NCBI RefSeq assembly: GCF_015832195.1 | Contig: NC_052017.1 | Location: 107,916,929 to 107,980,928, forward strand | Direction: 5' to 3' | Origin: Motacilla alba alba | Taxonomy: Eukaryota > Chordata > Aves > Passeriformes > Motacillidae | Length of the DNA: 64,000 nt | Shown here: positions 51,235 through 63,383 of the stretch, piece after piece | Layout: each line of letters begins with the position of its first letter | Numbering within the stretch: the first letter of the stretch is position 1 | The notes under the pieces: generated by a model | What the model was told of the DNA's origin: nothing | Seen by the model: only the letters and a program-made list of their open reading frames with translations | The model's database searches: none | Position numbers and translations under genes: made by a program

Positions 51235-52455
51235 GTATAAATACCAAAACACCAGTAAAAAAAAATATGCATCATCTTGTTTTCTATATTAAGATATTTT
51301 ATTATCATCCCCATAGCCCTGGTTAGCTCCAGAAATAAGTAATTATACAGTAGATGCATCTATATTTTGTACATCAGAGGGTTTAATTTCTGGATAAAGT
51401 GATAGTCAACTGTTTTCTCAGCTAACATATTGATTATATCATGCCTTTAAATGCATATTTAATTTCAAGAGCATCCTAAATCTATTAAGTATGTGCTTAT
51501 CTTTCATTAACTAAGCTAAGCTCTTCATGTGGTTTTAGTTTATTGCAATATTTATAAGGTTTCAGCAATATCCCAGTCATGTGAGTGAGCACCTCAAAGA
51601 AATATGCCTACAAATGCAAACTTCCAATAAGAAAATTAAATTTTAAAGAAAAAGAAAAGATGCAGATGATTCAATCTAACTGCTCCTTAGTTTACGCTGG
51701 GCACATAGTTCACCTATAAACAGCAGCACCATGAAGCTTCCCACTGATCAAAAAGCTGTAGGTTTTACCATTTTGAATTATGTGCATTTTGTCAAATCAG
51801 CATACTTACTCCGTCTGCGGCATTACACCTCTTGGGGTAACAAATGAAAACCGTAAGTTTTGAAGTTTTTATTATTTCAACTAACATTGGCTAACATTAT
51901 TTTTTAAACTTGAAGACTGTTTACAAGAAAAGGTACTCAAGTATTAGATCTTGAGAACAATAGCCCACCTATAGTAATTTTGTGTTCTTGTAGTAACACA
52001 AGCCTTCTGCTCTCTAGTAGCAGCAGAATGAAGTCTCCTGTTCGCATTCCTTCATTCTGTTGAGAAATCAGGGACAATATTTGAAATCACTGTAACATGC
52101 CCTAAAGAACATCTGTCAGCTGAAGCATCCGCACAATCAGTTAAGCTATTCACATTGACATTAAAGGACTAGCAAAATAACTTTCCTATTTGAAAGTATT
52201 AAATGTATAAGTCAATACATTCCAGACTATGGCATTCTGAAGCTATATAGACTACTCCTCTGAAATATTTTGGAAAGGATTCAGAAAAAAAAATCTTATG
52301 TAAAACAAAGGACCTAGAAAACACATCTTTAGGGTAGGAAATTCTTTCTATACTTTGTATTTCTTTTCATTTGCATAAAATAAACAGTAGGACCATATGA
52401 TAAGATGATAATGGTACACTTTTGTGACTTTTTTTTTTTCCTAAAGTAATTTCCA

Positions 52456-52700
52456 AAAATAGAGTAGCAGGGCCCAGGGGCTTTCTGAGGGCTGGGAGCA
52501 GTGGGGGAAGCCCCAGGACCACAGAGGGGGTCCATCCCGCTGCCTTGCACCAGGGGCAGTCCCAGCCCTGGACATTGGGCAGCTTGCTGGGAATGGGGAT
52601 AGACCTGGTGTAAAAAGGAGCAAGAATGATGTTTTCTGGTTGGAGGATAGTAAACTTTAATCCAATTTAATGTCCCAAACCACACCAGGGGGTGAAATAG
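52456..52700. other. Unclassified G+C-rich block
   Basis: The G+C content rises sharply from about 52465 to 52620 (words such as GGGGGAAGCCCC and GGGGCAGTCCCAGCCC), against A+T-rich flanks. The less G+C-rich sequence up to about 52700 may belong to it. On the minus strand a frame of 118 codons crosses it but shows no domain. It is likely a mobile-element fragment, perhaps part of an LTR, but I found no termini or target-site duplication. Confidence 0.4.
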
Positions 52701-54164
52701 ATCCTAAAGCTTAATGCAGGTGTCTCAGGACCCTAAACTTTAACCAGAGCATATCTGTCACAAGACAGCTTCTGACAAGCACATATCCACAAAACACCAT
52801 CAATCAGAAACTTCCACAGCAACCGTTCTGTGAGGGAAAGCTTTCCATTTGCAAATATACTTCATCCACCATAATTTTGAAAGCATAATGTACATTAAAG
52901 TACACAGAGATTATTAACCTATGAAAAAAATGTAACTTTGTATAAGTATAAACCTATTCCAGTGTCTACGCATGGAGACTAAGCTTTGACACATCAATGT
53001 GAACTGCATTTGATATAAAAATTATAGTACTTTAAGATTGTCTAAAAATATACACTAGCTGACAGTTTGAGATGGGAATTTATTGGTATTGCAGCAATCT
53101 TGGAGACTACTGCAATTCTAATACACTGAGCTGTTACAAGATTTATTTAGACTCAATGGTAAGGAAATGACTAATAGCTTAAGAAATTCTTACAAAAAAG
53201 AGGGTGACAGAGAACCATAAATGTTCATCCAGATTCATCAAAAGATCTTTGAAAACATAAATTCAAGAGGTTTAATTATAAAATCTTTAAAGTTTAAAAA
53301 TTTCCATCCACTAAGGAGAGTGAAAGGAAGTTATGAGTTTGATATTTAATATGCTCAGAGTACCCCAAAAACATGAGCACCATATATGCTCATGCATACA
53401 TTGCAAAGTACAGTTTCATTAGAGTTGTTGTATTAGAAAAATATCTCCATTGATTCTATGGCTCATTAATCCAGTTTCTGACAGTGGAAGCTATACTGGT
53501 GCAATTGCAACTGAGAATATATGGATGTTGGAAATCGGGGCTGAAACGTTACTGCATCAAATCGTAAAACATACAAGTGCCACATTACACTGCTGTAAAC
53601 ATACATTTTAATTGGTCCTTACTTGTACTTTTATTACTCTGGAAGCAAAGCAAGCAGAACCAGAGTGCAGATTATTTAGCTGAAGTGAGAAGGGTCCTAA
53701 CATATTCACATAGTCCTAACATATTTTAGGATCAAAATCTGAATATGGGATACGTGGTGCCTATTGACTGCCTACTGATACCTAGTGACTTATGACAAGT
53801 GAGTGTGGATTTTGGGTGTTTTAGTTATCTTTCTATGTTATACGCCTTGGAAGAGTGATTCTGATTTGGTTCACATGCTTCTCATTCCACTTTGCTCTTT
53901 GTCCCCTTCTATTTGCAAACCTCATTGGTGTGTTTCATGGTATGAAATGATGCATGTCTCAGATCAGAAAACATGTTGATTTGGGATTGGATAGCCAAAC
54001 TGTTGGCAAAGTATGTTGCCCCAGCAGAATGGAGCATGTCCAATCACCAAGTGATGATTAAACATTTCTGAAAATAAAACAACTCTATAGAGATCACTAG
54101 AGTGTGGAAAAATATGATCAAAATCAAAGTGATGGTGAAGTATGCTTATTTCAGTTTGACAGCC

Positions 54165-54167
<3 letters not shown>
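52701..54167. other. Unique non-coding DNA
   Basis: No gene or known repeat is recognisable before the TA microsatellite. Confidence 0.6.

Positions 54168-54229
<62 letters not shown>
54168..54229. repeat. (TA)n microsatellite
   Basis: A pure TA run of about 62 bp. It explains the poly-isoleucine/tyrosine conceptual peptides on both strands. It lies about 35 bp before the start of a CR1 copy. Confidence 0.97.
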
Positions 54230-54232
<3 letters not shown>

Positions 54233-54263
54233 TTGCCTTGCCAGAGATTTTTCCCTTCGTTGG

Positions 54264-54830
54264 TTGTATACTCAGCCAGGCCACATCTGGAGTGCTGAGT
54301 GCTGTGTCCAGTCCTGGGCTGCTCAGTACAAGAGAGGCATGGAGCTCCTGCAGTAGGTCCAGTGGAGGGCAACAAAGATGATTGAGGGGCTGGAGCATCT
54401 CTCTTATGAGAACAGGCTGAGGGAGCCAGGCCTGTTAACCTTGAGAAGAGATGGCTAAGAGGGGACCTCTTTTTGGACATAATTATCTAAAGGGAGGTTG
54501 TCAAGAGGATGGAGCCAGGCTCTTCTCTGTAGTGCCAGGCAATAGGACAAGAGGCAACAGGCAGAAACAGAAGTACAGGAAGTTCCATCTGAACATGAGG
54601 AGGAAGTTCTTTACTGTGTGAGTGGCCATATACTGGAACAGATTGGCCTGAGAGGTTGTGGAGTCTCTCTCACTGGAAATACTCATGAAACACCTGGACA
54701 CAATCCTGTGCAATGTGTTCTAGGATGACCCTGCTTGAGCAGGTAGGTTGGATGACAAGGCCCACTTTGTTCCCTTCTAACCCTCCCTATTCTGTGATTC
54801 TCTGATTTTTCAATTCTGTGATTCTGTGTC
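54264..54830 (+). mobile_element. CR1 LINE, the only plus-strand copy
   Basis: Homology starts near 54264, with the end of the ORF2 reading frame still visible: CCVQSWAAQYKRGMELLQ is close to the CR1 'VQFW.PQYKKDME' tail. Then come 'AGGGCAACAAAGATGATTG', 'GGGAAGTT'-region equivalents near 54600, 'TGGAACAGATTGGCCTGAG', and the 3' repeat ATTCTGTGATTCTCTG to ATTCTGTGATTCTGTG at 54790-54827. The order is reversed relative to the other copies, so it runs on the plus strand. A small GTGCTGAGTGCTG duplication occurs near 54290. Confidence 0.93.
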
Positions 54831-57800
54831 CATATGCAGCAGAATCAGGGCACAGACACTGACCCTCTTAAGGGACCCCAAGTGGTCTGTGGCTGCTTCT
54901 CTTCTGTGGGATCAGTTCAAGCTACAGTCACTTCAGCCTATTATAATGTTAATTAGGAATAATTTAATCCTAGTTTAGAAGTAGGAAAAACACCAGTAAA
55001 ACTGTCATCCCAGTCTAGCAGTCAAAGATAAGACAAAAAAAAAAAAAAGGGGGAAGCTGAATAATATATGCAAATATAACTTAGTTTCACACTTCTAAAT
55101 GAAAGCAATTTGCCAATAATTATGGTAGGTTTTTATTCCTGACAATTTTAAATGGTGATTGAATGCTTTGTTTATGGTGTCTAGTTTAAATATGCTTTAC
55201 TTGAAGAAATTCCTGTGCCTTTTGTCAGACAGGCAACTAGTTCAACCAAGTAGGTCCTCTGCAGTATATTCCTCTTTAGCCTATTTCTCTTCCTAAAAGG
55301 AGGAGTGTCCTTGAATAGGCAAGAGCTGCTTGTGGAGAAAATGCTATAAAGGGACAAAGACATTTGAGATAACTTACTCTGTCAATCACAGGCTAATAGA
55401 AATTGTTCCCATCTGTTACTGTAACAAAGATGAACTATGTGCTTGTCTACAGAGGCTGGATAGAAAGACAAGAGCCTGCTCTTCCTGCAGGAAAGTTGAT
55501 CACCACAGTCATATTTACTCTGAAAATTGTGCTTTATCACTAGAGCTGAATTATTAAGCTTCACCTATAGGCAGGATTTATGAGTTTTACACCTGGCAGG
55601 ATTTCATGGCTTCCAAGCAAAATCTGGCTCTTAATGTGCATCCTTAAAAGTTACATCAAATATCTCTGAGAAGATTTATATCCCAAATTATGAGAAAGAT
55701 GAAGAGAAAAAAGAATAGGTTTTCACTGCCTATGTTTCCAGATTTTCCTTACCCATAAAAAGAATCACAAGATCAAATTAGCCCTATGAACTAGTTAGCA
55801 TATCTGTTCAGAAATCTGTGTCATTAAAAAACTCAAAACCATCCCTTTATATATGATATGAAAACCCCAATTCAGCTGCATAAAGAAGGAAAATTCAATT
55901 CCTCAATAAGAGGATTTTCCATCCCTCTCTCTGCCCCAACTTGGAATAAAACACAAATATTTCATGTCTCTGCAGGAAAAGACTTTTACCTCCAGTACCC
56001 AAAACCCTAGCAGATCTCATCAAGAGAGTCACATTCTTGAAGCCTGTGTTCTGGGGTAGACCCTTGGACGATACACCATTAATTCACAGGAGACTTTGAA
56101 AGCATGTAGGATTTGCTATAAAGTTCTGTGAAACTGAGCACATCTGATTTGTTGAATTGACAAATGGCAAAAATAAAAATGGTGCTTGTTCCTTTAAAAG
56201 ACAAAAGACAACTGCAAAGTTTGTTGAAGCCAACAGAAGGACTTGAAAATATTGGCTATAAATGTCTGTAGCATGTGGCTTTAGTATTTGTAAATTCCTG
56301 CTGGGGGTTTTGTCTTTAACCATATCCAGCAGGCAAAATATTAACACAGAAATAAATTAGATAAAGATGTTATTGTGTAATTTCCATTCAAATTACATGG
56401 AAATCTGTTTGCCCCTGGAATATGCATCTGCTGAGAAAAAAAACCACCCTCATATTCATGGTTTTTAAGACTGCAAGTCCAACAAATCACAGAGTGATTC
56501 ATTACAAAACTATCTTCAACTGAAAAGCTTTGATAACTTATTGAGTGAACAATTTACTTGATTTTTTCCACATATGTCAAGAGAATAAAATAATTTTTTT
56601 TAATCTATGCTGATATTTTAGGTACAACAACAACAGCAAACAGGCTAAGTGGCTTTGTTCACCTTGGAATTCATGTAGAATTTAACACCTATTTTTTCTC
56701 TGCTTTTTTTTTTTTTAATATGAGAGTATGGGCTTGGAGTTGGTGAGGGTGAAGAGGCTTGTTTTTATGTGGGGTTTTTTTCTCTCTTTCCCCCTGCTTC
56801 CATGGAGATTAGGAATTCTATACAGCACTAAATCACCGTACAGGAGTTCAACCTTACAGTAGTGAATAAATAATAAAAAATTGCACACGAAGGTAGTAAA
56901 AAAGTAGTTTCACTATTTTGTGAAGCTTCTTGCTACACTAGGAGCATAAGTAAATATAATTTTGGTGTCCTTATCTCCATATTACACACAAGTTGAGGGT
57001 TTGTCAATATTCTTCTAGGCTCTTTTGAACATTTATCAGTCAGCATTGGCAGCTGTGACAGGATGACTGCTCACTGAATACAAAATGCAGCAACACAAAG
57101 CTCTTATTCTTCAGCAAGTTATTACTTTGAAATGATTATTTTTAAGATAAGTTTTCTACAAGTACTTATGTCAGACTTTCCACCATCTCTGAGTTATAGG
57201 AGGATGTAAAATACTTTGATGTAAATTGTATCTGTAAGCAGTACATGTAATAGGAATCTTTCTGTGTAAGTGGATTTTTGTATTGAAAACGAATTTGATT
57301 ATTCCCTAACATATCAAGGTCTTATATAAACTACTGTTTATACTAATGTTTATAATAATTAATCTTTAAATATTTTGGATGGAAGCCCATGCAGAATGTA
57401 ATGGCATTCTTGGATTAACATACAGGTTTTTACATATATATAAAAAAATCCAATTTTACTTACATTAAACAGAAAATCTGCACCACATTGAATACCTAGA
57501 ATGACAAGGTTAGAGGTGAATAATTTCTCCAGGACATGGAAGTGCTTACTTCCATTTACCTGGGAGCTGAATGAGGGTGCAGTGGGAAGAAAAACACCCT
57601 AAAGAATTACAGACATGCATTTGGAATAGAACAGTTTCCATGCCATTATATATTTTTGCATCTGAAGAGGTTTTTGTTTCTGTGCATTCTCCACTGCTGA
57701 GGGTAAATGAAAATAACTCAGGAGCTAGAGATAAACCATGTTTCCGTTAAAGAAAACCCTGATCACATTAAAAGTTTTTCCAATCATCCCACAGCAAAGG

Positions 57801-59229
57801 AAATTTAATTATGACATTTATGCAATGCAGAAATTATCTGACTGTTAAAAAAATTGGCTGTTTTTGTTGATTACAAGATACATTTTTATAGCATATCTTG
57901 AAGATTAAGTTCCATCAACCAGATGAAAAAAGATTAACTAATTAATTGATTACATTAATTTGGAAAGATGCTGGAAATGTTTTTTATATAATTTAATTTC
58001 TATTTGTACTTGGAATAATGTATTCTAGTGTAATAAGATAATCCAGTTCCTTTTCTCTTGCAAAAAGTATCTGTTTATATAATAAAAGAAAATGTGGTTT
58101 CAGAGTCTGAGAAAAGAAATTGCTAAAGGTTTCTAGGGAGTGGGAACAACCTGCCTTTCAACAGCTATAGAAGCAGTATATGGCATAAAATGTTCCATAT
58201 AGCTAATGGCATTCTTCTAGGTGTACCTTGCCTAGTATTTATCTAATTTAGAAAATAATAGTGACAATATTTTTCCCAGTTAATATTTCAAAACTTTTTC
58301 TGTTGTCTTATCCATCCGTATTGGTTTTTTTTTCTGAATTCTTTAGTCTCATTACTATTTTCTTTGCTTCAATTGGTATTGTTGCTGCTTCTTAGTTAAG
58401 TAAAGACTACCCTTAAACTAGTTTTTTGTGAGTGTTTATGATGCTGGAACTCAAATGAATGTAGAAAGAAAGAAAACACAAAGGGATGCATATACCTTTA
58501 AAGAAAATTCACTAATAATGTGAATAACTATCCCTGCAAGTAACATTTACTCAACTGTATTCTTAATTGCACCTTGAAATCTGCAAGCTTAAGTCTGTTG
58601 CTTCACTTAATTAGGCTTCTTCCTTTTCATTCAGTCTGTATTTTACTGGTAATTTCCAGATCTCTATTGTTAAAATGGCAGAAGTTTAATTATTTCTTGA
58701 TTTGCATGTAAAAACAGCATCATTAATGGCGTTACAAAAAGGAAAACATTCTCACTTTTTAAAGTAACACAGGTTTTAGTAGCCCAGTCTCTAAAAAGGT
58801 AATGGTGCATCAGCTTTGTTTTATCCTGTTTGGAGTCTTTGTGCTTCCGAGCTGATGTGCCACAGCACACACTAGCAATTAAGAGGAAGACTGGGGCTGA
58901 TAGCAACCATTGACTTTGGAGTTAAAACAATTAATTCCTCCAACTGTGAGCTGAGTGTTCATATTATTTGTTGTTGTAGTTATTCACGAACCAGTTGAGT
59001 AATTTATGCAAATATCTGTCTCCAAGGGTTCACAGGATCTTTGAATGGGTAATTAATTGTGGTAAACTTCTCATTTGAAATGGATCATTCCTTTCTGCAT
59101 TTAGTCTTTTTATCATCACAGGGCACAGGAGCCACAGTCATGGAGTAGCACTTTTGTGAGATAAGCTGACTTAGAACTGCACACATACATAACTTGAAGC
59201 CAGCACAGTCCAAATGTAAGATGAAGGGG
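54831..59229. other. Long unique non-coding region
   Basis: No gene is recognisable in 4.4 kb. It holds an A14 run at about 55034-55048, a T run near 56705-56717, and repeat-free segments at 57775-58020 and 58890-59080 that might be conserved elements. Frames are at most 87 codons and have no domain. Confidence 0.6.
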
Positions 59230-59700
59230 CACACGCAGACCTGGGAGAAAAAAGAGAACATAAAGCTTACTAGGGAATTTCATTGACATATCATCTGGAG
59301 TGTTATTTTCAAGCTTTTTATTAGAATTTGCATTGACAGAAAGAATTTTGAAAGATGTAAAGGGTCAGTTCTTCTACTTCTCATGGTCTTCCAAATGTGA
59401 GAAATAGTGTCTGTAATTTGGAATTTAACACATGAGCAATAGATGCAGGCATAAGCAGAAGTGGGAGCCAATAATGAGTGTAAGGTGACAGTAAGTAGGA
59501 AGGGACATAGCTGTGAAAGACTTTGAAAGTGAGGAAAGGATCTCATGCTTGATTTGTTGGAAAGGGACAAGCAACAAAACGCGTGGGTGGTATCAAAGCT
59601 TAGAAAATGTTCTTCAGAGCAGCATTAAGAGCAAGATGGATCAGTACTTATCATCAAACAACTGAAGTGACAAAAGCCTGAATATTAGCTGCATCTAAGT
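59230..59700 (+). mobile_element. Probable ancient interspersed repeat (LINE-like)
   Basis: Parts of this segment, for example GTGAAAGACTTTGAAAGTGA near 59512, AGAAAATGTTCTTCAGAGCA near 59600 and CTTCCAAATGTGAGAAATAG near 59388, recall an old repeat family found across birds and reptiles, seemingly in sense on the plus strand. The match is from memory and heavily diverged, so name and limits are uncertain. Confidence 0.35.
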
Positions 59701-60787
59701 TTCCAAGTCCTTAAGGACACCTGACTCTTAAGGAGACAAGGGATATCTGAATTATATCTCCTGCAAGGCAGTGAAGGGAGGTTTGGGTAGAAATATTTCT
59801 TGGAGGTAGGAGTGAAGGTTCGTTGGGTTTTTTCCATATTCTTTTTAAGTTTATTTCATCTGATCCAGAGCAATTTCTTTGGGGTCAGTTCTGCAATAAA
59901 GAAGCTTAGTTTGAAGTTTTCTGTACACAAAGTTGTTTTCATGAGCGAAAAGACATTTTTATATACAAGGTCATTACATTAAATAAATTTTGATTAAACA
60001 GAAAGTACATTTTCACCAGGAAATAATTCCTGATGAAAGGAGCTATCCTAAAGTGAATATTTTGTAAGCAATCAAATATCTGGCAGGGATTATGCAAAAA
60101 AATATTTTTGAATGATGATACATTTTGCATGCAAACAAGACTGGGTCATGAATAAATTGATAATCAAAAAGAGACTGCATTTGCATATTGTTAGTAATGA
60201 CTAAACCATTAATATTTAAGAAAATATCCCTGAATCTATTTTTTCTTTTTGTTTCTGAGTACTGCACAAACTGTCAAAAAATTATACTTGGTAAAATTGT
60301 AAATTTGAATCTGTGATGTCCTTACTAGTTTTTTTTTTCATCACAGCTACTTCTCTTTTTCCTTCCCAATTTATTATAAGAAATTAAGTATAGCAAGCAC
60401 TGTAACCTAGCCTACAGAGAATAAATGTACAAAAATAATGCTGTAGGTAAAATATCTCTGAATTATTTCTGCCTTTGCACATGGTCATGAACCACAGTTA
60501 GTGACAGTATTTGTATATATTCATTTAAGTAGTCTCAGGTTATTTTAGAAAATTATGCAAGAGTAATAAATATGAACTCATACATACTGTAGATAATATT
60601 GATAGAGCAAGAAAGGTCCTGAAGAAACTGGTAATCCTCTTCCTCTTCACTGAAGCTTTGAATCACGAAGTTTAATTGGTCACTAGAGCTTGCCACTGAA
60701 GTATTGATAATGACCATGTTTACAGGCCTAATCTGTGGTAGACTGTACTTGGAAATATTTCTCATTCTGGGGCTTACCTTTCATTGA
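59701..60787. other. Unique non-coding DNA
   Basis: No gene is recognisable. A 70-codon minus-strand frame (60553-60765) has an acidic, coding-like stretch (FSEEEEDYQF) but lacks clear splice signals or a known domain. Confidence 0.6.
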
Positions 60788-61880
60788 AACATAGAATCAT
60801 TTAGTCTGGAAAAGACCCTTAAGATCACCAAGTCCAACCCAGTGTTACCAAGTCCACCACTAAACCATGTACTGAAGCACCACATCTACATGTCTGAAAC
60901 ACCTCCAGGGGTGGTGACTCAACCCCTTGCCTGTTCTGATGCTTGACAACCCTGTCAGAGAAAAATGTGGGTTTTTTCCTTATACCAATTCTAAACTTCC
61001 TCCGGCACAAATTGAGGTTGTTTCCTCTTATCCTATCATTTGTTGTCTGGGAGAAGAGTACCATCTCATCTCTACAACTTCCTTTCAGATAGGTGTAAAA
61101 TGCAATAAGTTTTCCCCAAACCTCTGTTTCTCCAGAATAAACACCCTCAGCTTCCTCAGGTGCTCCTCCTAAGACTTGTATTACCTCACCAGCTTTGTTG
61201 CTCTTCTCTGGATGTGCTCCATCACCTCAGTGTCCTTCTTGTAGTGATGGGCCCAAAACTGAACAGAGGATTCAAGGTGCAGCCTCATCTGTGCTGAGCA
61301 CAGAGGCATAATAATTTCCCTGATTCTGCTGGCCGCGATATTAATGATACAGGCCTTCTTGGCCATGTGGGCACACCATTGGCTCATTTCAGCCAGATGC
61401 TGACTAGCATCTCCGGATCCTTTTCTACCAGGTAGCTTTCCAGACACTCTGCCCCAAGCCTGTAACACTGCACGGGTTTATTGTGACCCAGGGGCAGGAC
61501 CCAGAACTTCACCTTGTTGAACCTCATAGAATTTTCCTTGGTCTGTCCAGTGATACTCTCCAGATCTCTCTTCAGAACCTTCCTGCCCTCCAGCAGATCA
61601 ACACTCCCAACCAGCATGGTGTTGTCTGTGAACTGACTGAGAGTGTATTAACTCTCCACATCATTGATGAAGTTATTAAAAAGAACTGGCCCCATACTGA
61701 GCCCCAGGGCACAGCGCTTGTGCACAGACTGAATTCCTTCTACCGTAATTTTTTTGATGTTGGCATTCAGAAAAGACCACACCCATCCAAGCTATGAGTA
61801 GCCATTTCTTCCACAAGAATGTTGTGGGAGCCAGTGTCAAAAGCTTCATTAAAGCCTAGGTGATATCCTCAAACTTTTTC
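60788..61880 (-). mobile_element. CR1 LINE, 1.1-kb 3' part with reverse-transcriptase relics
   Basis: CATAGAATCATTTAGTCTGG at the left is the reversed 3' repeat. Next come 'AGACCCTTAAGATCACCAAG', 'CCAAGTCCACCACTAAACC', 'GCACCACATCTACATGTC' and 'TGATGCTTGACAACCCTGTC', then ORF2 sequence to about 61860. It is the longest continuous CR1 copy here, on the minus strand, with a subfamily 3' end similar to the 25.2-kb copy. The right boundary is approximate because the sequence becomes unrecognisable after about 61880. Confidence 0.93.
61181..61860 (-). pseudogene. CR1 ORF2 reverse-transcriptase C-terminal relic
   Basis: On the minus strand, in order: DFNEAFDTGSHNIL (about 61816-61858), like the reverse-transcriptase motif DFSKAFDTVSH; GPVLFNNFINDV (about 61660-61707), like GPVLFNIFINDL; then QFTDNTMLVGSVDLLEG (near 61620), where the catalytic box F-A-D-D has become F-T-D-N. 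After that come [18 protein letters not shown], and in another frame [20 protein letters not shown] and [21 protein letters not shown] frameshift lies between 61384 and 61468 and stops interrupt the rest. It is a dead copy. Confidence 0.85.
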
Positions 61881-63347
61881 ACTTATATCAGACAACCTTC
61901 ATGATGCACTATTACAACTTCAGTGTGGTTTACTTGACTGCCATATTCACTAGCATTTAAAAAAAATTCTTTTTGCAATATTTACACTATTTTGCATACA
62001 CTTTCTTCTTATGTCATATCCATTGTTCAGACAGCCTGCTTTTCTCTTTCTTGAGAAGTATTTCTCAAGTATGGTTGTTGTCATATTCTTTGTCTTTTGA
62101 TGTCTCTGGGTGGAGACTGTTCTGCTATAGCAAGTGATAGACTTCACAAAACAATTTGTCCACCTTTTCTGTGGAACTGTTTTTTCATGGGTATGATTTG
62201 AAATATGTCATTTCAACTGTCAGATATATTTTTAGATTTTTTTTGATTCAGAACTTGTATGTACCAAAGAGAAAAATATATCATGCCAGCGCGGTACCAT
62301 TGATCAATCAATTAATGTTAAAGATCCTCCTCTGCCCCCTCCACGCCCAACTTGTCTTTTAAATCATGCTCTAAGAGACTCAGATCTGAAGCAGGTGGTA
62401 CAAGTATCGGTTAGTGGGTTACAGCCTTTAATTACCTGTGATATCCTGGAGGACTCATGACAGTCTACCACACAGACGCCTGCAGAGATCATTACTTCCC
62501 CTTTTCAAAGACTAATTATCTCCAGCATCATGAGCTATGTCATCTAGCATATAGAAATTATTACTTCAGTTTAAAAATCAAAAATCAGGAAACAAAGATG
62601 TTTTGATTTTTTTCACTCAGTCATGGTTTTGTTATGTTTCTCTATGATTGATAATTTTGCATAAAGATTGTATTAACATATGTGAAAACCCTTACTGGAA
62701 TATGTTCATGAAATGCTTTCACTGGAGCCTCTTCATCTCAATTACATGAGACACTGGTGCATGGGATCTTTCATATTATTGGGTGCTAAATGAATTAGGT
62801 GAAACCTTAGGCTACACAGTACCACAGAATTACCTAATGTGACTACATCCTAAAGCAATGCATGCCCTGCCACATCTTATGACTAAATTTTCTCATGAAT
62901 ATGCAAAATGTGGTTAAATTGTGGAGAATACAAAATTATTTACAATTCAAATACCATCACCCAAATGCATATTAAAATTAATGACTTTTGGATAAATGCT
63001 AATGAATAGGAAATAATTCTGTTTAAAAAAATATTCATACATCAATAATTGATGTATTTTTCTTTTGAAACTAAGCAGCTTAATTTCCAGTTAGAATAGA
63101 AACAATAACACACTAGTTATTTGTACTAAATGGTCTTTTATAAGAACTTATATTTATGCCTACATATTGCTTTTCTGTTTCTCAACATGGCTTCAGTCGG
63201 AATTCTTTTATGCATAATTAGTTTTTGCACATACAGATCAATACCTTGGCACAAACACAACACACTGCTAGACTGGGCATGCTAACTGCCAAGAATTCAT
63301 AATACAAGTATTGACCAAAAGAGGAAATGTAGACATGTGTCAGCATA

Positions 63348-63350
<3 letters not shown>
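61881..63350. other. Unique non-coding DNA
   Basis: No gene is recognisable. A near-palindrome lies at 63037-63057 (ATACATCAAT, A, ATTGATGTAT). The section 62400-62580 is repeat-free with balanced composition. Confidence 0.6.
63037..63057. repeat. Perfect 10-bp inverted repeat
   Basis: ATACATCAAT and ATTGATGTAT flank a single A, in A+T-rich DNA. Confidence 0.85.

Positions 63351-63380
<30 letters not shown>
63351..63380. repeat. (GT)15 microsatellite
   Basis: Thirty bases of pure GT repeat, likely to vary in length between individuals. Confidence 0.97.

Positions 63381-63383
<3 letters not shown>

Larger units (their letters stand above)
46590..52455. other. Long unique region with A/C-rich and G/T-rich tracts
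   Basis: No gene is certain in 5.9 kb. It contains an A/C-rich tract (47015-47098), an A run near 49339-49352, a possible exon at 49513-49658 and a G/T-rich tract (51141-51234). The section 47820-48070 has no repeats and a balanced mix of homeodomain-like ATTA/TAAT words, so it could be a conserved regulatory element. Confidence 0.55.

Noticed and set aside
54102..54480. Frames encoding alternating isoleucine and tyrosine
   Set aside because: Translation of the (TA)n microsatellite plus adjoining CR1 sequence.
60553..60765. 70-codon minus-strand frame with an acidic stretch
   Set aside because: It looks slightly coding-like, but I see no good acceptor or donor and no known family. Length is within chance.
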